The notes beneath the pieces are model-generated. The model saw only the letters and a list, made by a program, of their open reading frames with translations. It was not told where the DNA came from and searched no databases. DNA of 64,000 bases from Acridotheres tristis. Its lineage: Eukaryota; Chordata; Aves; Passeriformes; Sturnidae. Location: contig CM072895.1 of NCBI GenBank assembly GCA_037013685.1, positions 8,964,463 through 9,028,462 of the forward strand, in the 5' to 3' direction. The translations under genes were made by a program, and so were the position numbers. Shown here one piece after another: positions 57,070 to 64,000 of this stretch. The stretch's first letter is position 1. Every line of letters begins with the position of its first letter.

Positions 57070-60000
57070 CTTAGAATAAGAAAACCCGCCCCAGCAAACA
57101 CAGTAATAATAGTAATAGTGGGCGATCAGGGATAATCCTTCAGAGGAAGATCATGAGTTTAATTCTTATTTGCACTTAGATCCCTTCACACAGTGCTGCT
57201 GGGAAAAGGGGTGTTGAAGTGGATGCAAATGATATGGTTGGGTGTAGAGAGGTCTTCACCCCTCCTGGTGAGACAAGAGGACCTTTTTACTAAGGCTCTG
57301 TGTCACCCGAGGGTGCCACAGGGTGTGGGTGCTCCCTGATTCCACCGTGGCTGTTGCAGTCCCTGGCTTGAGGAGGAGGATTCCTGATGATGGAGATTTT
57401 GGTGTTTGGGGTAGGCAAGGGGACTTGTTCTTTTGTCTTCTGCATGAGCAAAGAGAAAGTTGGATTTTTAGCTCAGAAAGATGCTAATGCAGATCACCTG
57501 CTCACTCTCTGCTCATTCCCACTTCAAAACAAAATTAAGGAAAGCTACAGAAGTGTCGGTGGTCTGGGGAATCAGAGTCTCCTCCCCAGCCCAAAGCCCC
57601 CTCATCATGCATGCATTTGACCTTCTCTAGAGCTCACCTATTTCTCATGCAAATATGTCTATCAGGGAACAATGCTCCCAGCCCAGGGAAAACACTTTAC
57701 ACAAGCTTTCATCACTCAGAGCCAGGCTCTGCCCAATGACATCGACCATACACCATTTTCTCGAATGCTTTTGGGAAGACAAGATCTTCAAGACCCATTT
57801 ATCTGTCTCTCTCTGTATTTTCCCTTCTCTCCTCTTTTCTAAGCAAAGACATCACTCATCTCAAAATCAAACAAATGACTTGTTGGAATCCAGACTGTTC
57901 ATCTACCGCATGCTCCCAATTTCACATATATTCATGCCTTTGAGAAATCTAAATCTGCCACATGCTGTCCAGGGAAATGTGGCTGATTTTGCTCTTTATT
58001 GCTTCTTGCATGCCTCGGTGTTTAAGAAGACCCCTCTTTTGAACAGCAGCTTACAATCTGATAATATTTCTCTTTGAAAAGTCAACATACTATCATTGTT
58101 TCAAATTCAATTATACAGCCGGTTCTGTCTCTGTGGTATGCAAGCACTATATTTAGGTTATATTAAATTATGTTTTAATAACATCCACTGGATTTTTTTA
58201 TCCACCTCAGCCTTTAAAACTCTTAGCCCCTCCAAAGGAGAGGGGGAGCAGTTTATTAATGCATCACTTCAGAATTGTTTTTTAATTGGAAACATTTTGA
58301 GGAGAAAAGACCATTAATAAAATTCGATTCCAAATCAAACTTCTCTGTGTATGTTATTTTTACTCTGCAGTCAAATGCTTTTATTAGATTTAAAACTTTC
58401 ACTGTTCTTTTTTATCTCTAGCTGTATAATGTTCTGCAATAAAAAATAAAGGGCCTAGTGACTCCAAAGTCTGGCAAAATAATATACTTTTTTGGATGTC
58501 TGTGTATGTTGCCAATTAGTTTTGCTGTAAATACAGACCTCCATCCATCATCAGTCTCTGGGTGGCTATAAGAGATCTAATTTGTTTCAGATGCCTTGTG
58601 CTTGCCGAGCTATTCACCAACTCTGCTGACCTGCTGCGAAGACCAAAAGCTGCAGAAGGATGACTGACAAGGGAAACTGGAGAAAGACCTATATACTTAG
58701 GGATGGATCCTGCCTCCCAAATGGAGAAGGAAGCTTTCCCCCCTCTCTCCTCCCTTTCTCTCTCCCCTTTTCAGAAGCCTGCAGCTTTGCAAAGGAACTC
58801 AGAGGCGTAAGACCTGTGCTAGGGAGGCTATGACAGGGTAATGGAAAACTCTCCTCCTCAATCCATTCTCCCACCTCCCCACTCCTCCTTTTACAAGCCA
58901 TGCTTCAAGCCTCCCGTTCCCTAGGAATTTTATGAATGCCTGAGCCCAGCCAAAATAAACTCGTAAAGTAGTTTCAAAAAGAGGTCACAGACCCATAGAG
59001 CAAGTGCGAACCGGTAAATATCCAACCCTGGGCCAAAAGGCATCACCCAGGAGCCCTGTGGCCATCCACAGTTTGCCAACCTAAAGTGTATTTGATCCTC
59101 TAGCTCCCACACCCGGGTCCCACCAGCTTTTTGTCCCTCCTCATGGGCATCCCACAGTCCCCAGGAACTTCCCAGGAGACAGCAGAACTCAAAATGGAAG
59201 AATGTGGAGAGACCTTTTCCTCCTGAGACTTTCATGCTGGGGAGGGTCAGACCAGAGCCATCAGCCTGGGGGCTCACTGTGAACAACCAGAAACATCCAT
59301 CCATGTTGATTTTCCACAGACAATGGGATTCCTACTAACTGCATGGTTTGTGTCTCTGTGTGCGTGTGAAAGACATCTATTTTTTTTCTATAGAAATTAA
59401 TTCCTATAGGAAACATGCCTTTTTATTTAGAGTGAATTAAAAAAAAACCCAAGAAACCAAAAAACACAAACAGAAAAGAGGTTTGCCTGACTTTAAAAAA
59501 ATGCAAATTCCCCTGCCGAGCAGTGAAACCCTCCCGATGCCTGTTGCCAGTGACAGTTTATTTATCGTCCTATTCTCACCTCTCTCATGGGGTTCAGCAG
59601 TGCCATGCTGACACACAGCCCTGGCTGCTCACTTACTGCCATGCATGGGAATTGGTTTCTTCCGTGCTAGCATGGGAGTTGCTTCTGAACTGCTCCTACA
59701 AATTGCATAGCCCAGATCTCTCACCCCAGCCTGGGTTTAGGCACTGGAGAACGGAGATGGTGTTGGCAGTTCACACCTCAGCCTGGAGAGGCTCTGACTC
59801 ATGGCCCCCAAAGGCACACGAGCAGGGACAGGGGGAGCATCCTGAGCCCTCTCCATGTGGTCCTGTAGGAGGCAGCTCAAAAGCTGCTGGGAACAAGGGA
59901 TGGAACGAGGGGGTCTGGCTTCACTGCATCTGCTCAAGGCTGCTGCAGAGGGGTCCTGGGTGCTGATCACTGCTGCACTAAAGCAGTACTAAAGCATTTT

Positions 60001-63000
60001 ACATGGAAAAGTCACTGGATTACAAGACGTGGCAGAAACAATTCAGACCAGAATAGCTGAAAAGGAGAGAGAGCAAGGCTTCTGCAAAGGACAACAGCTG
60101 GGAGAGTGTACCGGTTGCCTCCTCATGCTCCTACCTTTGCTCTCAGGATCAGGCACTCCTGTGGTGTGGGCTCTTCCACAAAATCTTTTCCTCTGCCTGT
60201 TCTACAGTTCTGCTCCAGAGATATTTTTGTGAGCTCAGGGATCCAGAGCATTCGTGCATGAGCATGCACAGATCATCCCTGAGGGATCCAAAACCCATCC
60301 CAGATGAGGAAGCCCTGAGCAGGGTTTTCCTGAGCAGCAGCAGTTGGTCTCCACTAGCAATAGGCAGCTCTTTCTATGGCCACACAAGGAAGAAGAGATG
60401 GAAAATGATCTGTCAGAAAATTAATGCAGCTACAAAGAGTGGAGTTTAAGGGTGCCTCCACCAGGAGAAGGGCTGGGAATGATTAAATTATAATATTTGG
60501 TGGAAAAGATATAATGTTGATATATATGTAATAGCAGAGAATCGGCTTTGACTACAAGAAGGATCTATAAGCACCTTATTGTGTCCCAGGGAAAAATGCT
60601 AAAATTCTTTTGTGGAGAAGGATGTTGGAGGAAAAAAGCTGAACAGCCAAACTACACCAAGATAGTGGAAGAGGTTTTCATAATCTCTCCCAGATGCTCT
60701 CCTACCTTGGCAGATGTGGGGGGCCACAGGAAGAATAGTGTCACCATGGTGGGGGACACTACCAGAGACCCATCTCCACTGGCAGCACAAGCCAAGCTGG
60801 GCATCCTGAGGGGACCATCCGAGCCCTCAGCACATGGCCAGGGGATGTGGGCACATCTGGGAACGCTCGTGTTCCTAACTCCTGCCAGTGCCACAGACAT
60901 CTATCCGGGTGATGGAGATATATGTGAGAACACTATGCTGCTTTCCAAAAGGAGCATCCTTGCCCCAGTGCTCGGAGAGGGGAGGGATGTGGGGGGAGGA
61001 CCCTTTTTTTGCAATTGCAGGGCATGCTCAGCTTTCGTCATGTTGCGGGGGCAATTACTTCTGCTGAAAACCATATGTAGAGCATCAACAAATGCACATC
61101 CTGTGAAGCTGGGCGTGTTGCAAGAGGGATTACAAGGCTGGCAATTTATAGCAGCTGCCTTAGTAGCCTCTTCTTCCACGTATTATTCTGTCAACATTGT
61201 ATTTTCCTTGGAAAAACATCTACAGTAGTTTAAATCTCTTCACTGAAAACAGATCTGCTACAGGTGCTTTAGAGTTCATCCACGGGATATGAGAAGGTTG
61301 AACGTCCCCAAGAAAGGGAAATTTATGTCGGTAATGACTAATTGATTTGCTTGCCTTTAAAATCCCTAATGTATTTTCACATTTTTCCCTCCCTTCTTTT
61401 TTACAGTGCTAATAAAAGAAGCTACATCATATATTTGTGTTATATGTGGTTTATTCTGGGAAATCTTTGCTTTTGCAATGTGTTTATGTTTTCCCTCATT
61501 TCCTTTTACCTTTCCTTTATAAAAGGGCTTGTTTTTATAACAAATCAATAGGTTAAAGGTGAACATTAATGGGAAAAAAGTGGTTTTGGAAAATATATGG
61601 TAAAAACAAGGCAGAACTAGAAAGCAAATCTTTGTTCACTGGAAATTAAAGACACACTTTGCCCATTGAAGTGGGATAAATGCAATATATTGTGGTAAGG
61701 CATAGTGAGATCTACATGCTCCTCTCTGAAGGTTCCCAAACCCAATCCCAATCCCCAAAGTCACAAGAAACATTCTGATCCTCAAAAGGATGAGGAGAGG
61801 GGCTAGTGCATCTCTGTTGGAGGTCGTTTATGGAAAAGATTCCTGCAAGATCCTTTGCAAAAATAAATATTTTTACTAAATCCCAGGAGCAGCTTATAAT
61901 TCCCTCTGCTCACAATTACAATTTCCCCATTAGGAAACTTCCTTGAAAAACCCACTTTGGCTCAATTGGAATGTGTTTTTTCAACGAAGCTGAAACATTT
62001 TTATTTCAGCCTATTTTTTTTACTTTGCTCTGCAATCATTCATCATAGTCCGACAGAGAGTATTCAACAAGACAAAAATGGCAAAGTCACACACAGGAGT
62101 CAAATGTTCTGCTCTGAAAGCGACAGCCCATTTAATTTTGGCTGAAATATTGCTCAGATTTGGAGGAGGGATACAAAAGAAAACAGTGGTGATAGAAAAA
62201 TTATTCCCTTAAACACAGCAGTCTCCAAGACAGCAGAAAGTGGTTCCATCAAGGGCTTTGTTAATGTGGTCACAATGTACCAGCCTGTTCAGACATCTGG
62301 AGATACACACAAAGGTCCTCTCCATGCCCTTCCAGGCCACTGGGAAGTTTAAAGTGAATTTAACACGTGATTTAGTGGTGGAAGCAAAGTGTAAAAGTAG
62401 GACAGGCATCTTCAGACAGCTAAGCACCTTTGTTAAAAACACCAGCACAGAGAGGGGAACAGGAGGGCTTAAGGAGTCCTGTTGGACAAAATCCCATCAC
62501 TGCACTGTTCCTCAGTTTCCATCAGTGCTCTGGTGCAAGCCATGGGGAAGCCCTTTAATAAACTGAAGATTTACAAGGGATGCTGTATCACAATGTTGCT
62601 GAAAATACATGAGCATAACACGGTTTCCAACTTCACACTGTTTACAAACAGGTATTACCAAGAAGGCTGATAATGCATCAAAGTAGAAAATTAAGTACCT
62701 AATTAGGGCTGTATTCAACCCCACTATACCAAGTAGAGAATAAAATTATTTACAAGACCATTTGGCAGGACATCAAGTAAGAAATCATGTTGCTTTTAAA
62801 ATAAAGTCATAAATTCATTTATATGAAGATAATGTCATTCTGCTTACAAAACTGTCCCTGCTAAACTTGCATTCCAGTTTTAAAACAGGAATACTGAAGG
62901 AGTACTCCATGAATCACTGAAAGGTCAGCTAGGAACAGAGGCATTCCTTTAAATTAGAAGTATAGGAGAGCCTGGGCCTGTGAACACGAGGTCTCCATAT

Positions 63001-63579
63001 GTCTCTATATGTGTCCATACAGGCTCCCACATTCGATTTATAAACACCCTATGGAGCAGAGAACCTAACTTGCAAGCTGACAAAAGCTGTGGAGGTTACA
63101 GAATAGATGGCTGCCCATTTCCTCCTGGGATCCTACTGTCAAGATCTTCTGGGATGTAATTTGTCCTAAAATCAATTAATTTTTACAGGGACCACTCCCA
63201 CTGAACCTTGCAATATCCATCCTCGCCACTGTCTGCTGGAGTTATTGCCCTCAGGTCATGGGAGCTTTGGCACACCAAAGTTTGTACATGGTGAATGTTG
63301 CTGGAAGCTATTATCCCAGGGAGCTCACAGGATCCGACAACTTGGGGATGTTGTTTCCACTGAGAACCAGAAATCACTTTCTGATCTGACTGATGTTCGA
63401 AGAGGGGCCATCTGTGCTGCCCAAATTGATGCTGACAACTGTGTTTGATGTCTCTGTCTCAACTGCTAAAGAAAAATCACTGTTCTGTTTTCCTGGCTCT
63501 GCAATTTCTAACTCTGTGTCAGTGGAGGATAAGATGAGGAGTGATAGTGTGACACTGCAGGGAAAGTTTGGGTAAAATA

Positions 63580-63795
63580 CCAGGGAAGAAGAGCAACTCT
63601 TTTCAACAGGAAGAACAGTGATACCCTGGAAGAGACTGTCTGGGGAGGATTTGGTGGGATCTCTGGAAGTTAAGGCCATTAAGAACAGGTTAAACAAACT
63701 TCTGACCAAGAGGCTTGGGCAGAGCTTGGGGCAGGAACTGAGCAAAGATGACCCCTGAAGGTAATTTCCAACACTATTTCTGTTTCTAGTAATGT
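63580..63795 (+). mobile_element. CR1-superfamily LINE, ancient 3' fragment
   Basis: GATTTGGTGGGATCTCTGGA, CATTAAGAACAGGTTAAAC, AAACTTCTGACCAAGAGGCT and CCCCTGAAGGTAATTTCCAA, then CACTATTTCTGTTTCTAGTA, follow the order of an old CR1/L3-type 3' end. Divergence is higher than for the copy at 20.2 kb. The upstream sequence at 63180-63570 might be part of the same element but I cannot support that. Confidence 0.65.
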
Positions 63796-64000
63796 TCATG
63801 TAACCTGTGGTGCTTTAGGTTGAGTGTCTTCCCTAGAAGGTGCTGACTTCAACTGCTGCCCAGAACTAATTAATTCAGACCCAAGCAGCTGGAATGGCTG
63901 TACCAACCACAGATACCCCATATAATCTCAACTAAAGCACAAGAAATGGAATCACATAGAGAGTTCATGGAGGTCTGAAGAAATCTTCTCTCAGAGCAAT
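63796..64000. other. unique non-coding DNA
   Basis: Nothing recognisable to the window end. Confidence 0.5.

Larger units (their letters stand above)
55721..63570. other. unique non-coding DNA with candidate conserved elements
   Basis: No exon is supported, including the 226-codon frame at 60548-61228, which has no recognisable fold or splice context. 56630-57010 and 58090-58350 are repeat-poor, retain CpGs or homeodomain-type words, and could be enhancers. An A/G tract lies at 57034-57069. Confidence 0.45.

Noticed and set aside
60548..61228. 226-codon plus-strand open frame
   Set aside because: No domain, no repeated or biased composition typical of proteins, no splice or promoter context. 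Expected occasionally by chance in 64 kb on six frames.
1..64000. CRISPR arrays, operons, phage or insertion-sequence structures
   Set aside because: Nothing of the kind is present; gene density, repeats and CpG pattern are those of a vertebrate nuclear genome.

Overview
The window reads as vertebrate nuclear DNA, most likely avian. It carries CR1 LINE 3' ends with the family's short terminal repeat (ATTCTATG-type), MIR-like SINE relics, AAT microsatellites, long unique AT-rich stretches and compact CpG islands. No bacterial, viral or organellar gene organisation is visible. Everything here is by eye; no homology search was possible, so repeat family names rest on remembered consensus patterns.

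It is gene-poor. The only coding segment I can argue for is a possible last exon at 749-971 (+), behind a strong splice acceptor. It would encode a proline/serine-rich stalk and a hydrophobic C-terminus of the kind seen in GPI-anchored proteins, followed by a 3' UTR with several AATAAA signals. I do not recognise the protein. The other open frames, including those of 200 or more codons near 8.1, 37.9 and 60.5 kb, show no domain, no repeat-independent coding signature and no convincing exon structure, and I treat them as chance.

Layout: 1-1.6 kb, candidate terminal exon and 3' UTR. 1.6-34.7 kb, mostly unique non-coding DNA with scattered MIR/CR1 relics, a 60-bp minisatellite (20.43-20.67 kb), a pair of related repeats (23.26 and 24.5 kb) and CTCF-like motifs (17.82, 26.44, 26.59 kb). 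34.71-35.88 kb, a 1.17-kb interstitial telomeric array, near-pure at its left end, with a higher-order satellite-like middle and a variant-rich right end. 38.2-41.5 kb, a domain of CpG islands with an AT-rich but CpG-retaining segment between them, resembling the hypomethylated valleys at developmental regulator loci; a smaller island lies at 44.64-45.02 kb. 45-64 kb, unique DNA with candidate conserved elements, two more CR1 fragments and a small GC-rich patch near 55.5 kb.

The most notable structure is the telomeric array. Its C-rich strand is on +, so its repeat polarity and its pure-to-degenerate gradient match a chromosome end whose interior lies to the right. It could be a relic of a captured telomere, a repaired break, or an assembly join. 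Minus-strand transcription from the CpG-rich domain into the array would give UUAGGG RNA, the TERRA direction, and an ATG-initiated frame runs from unique flank into the repeat.
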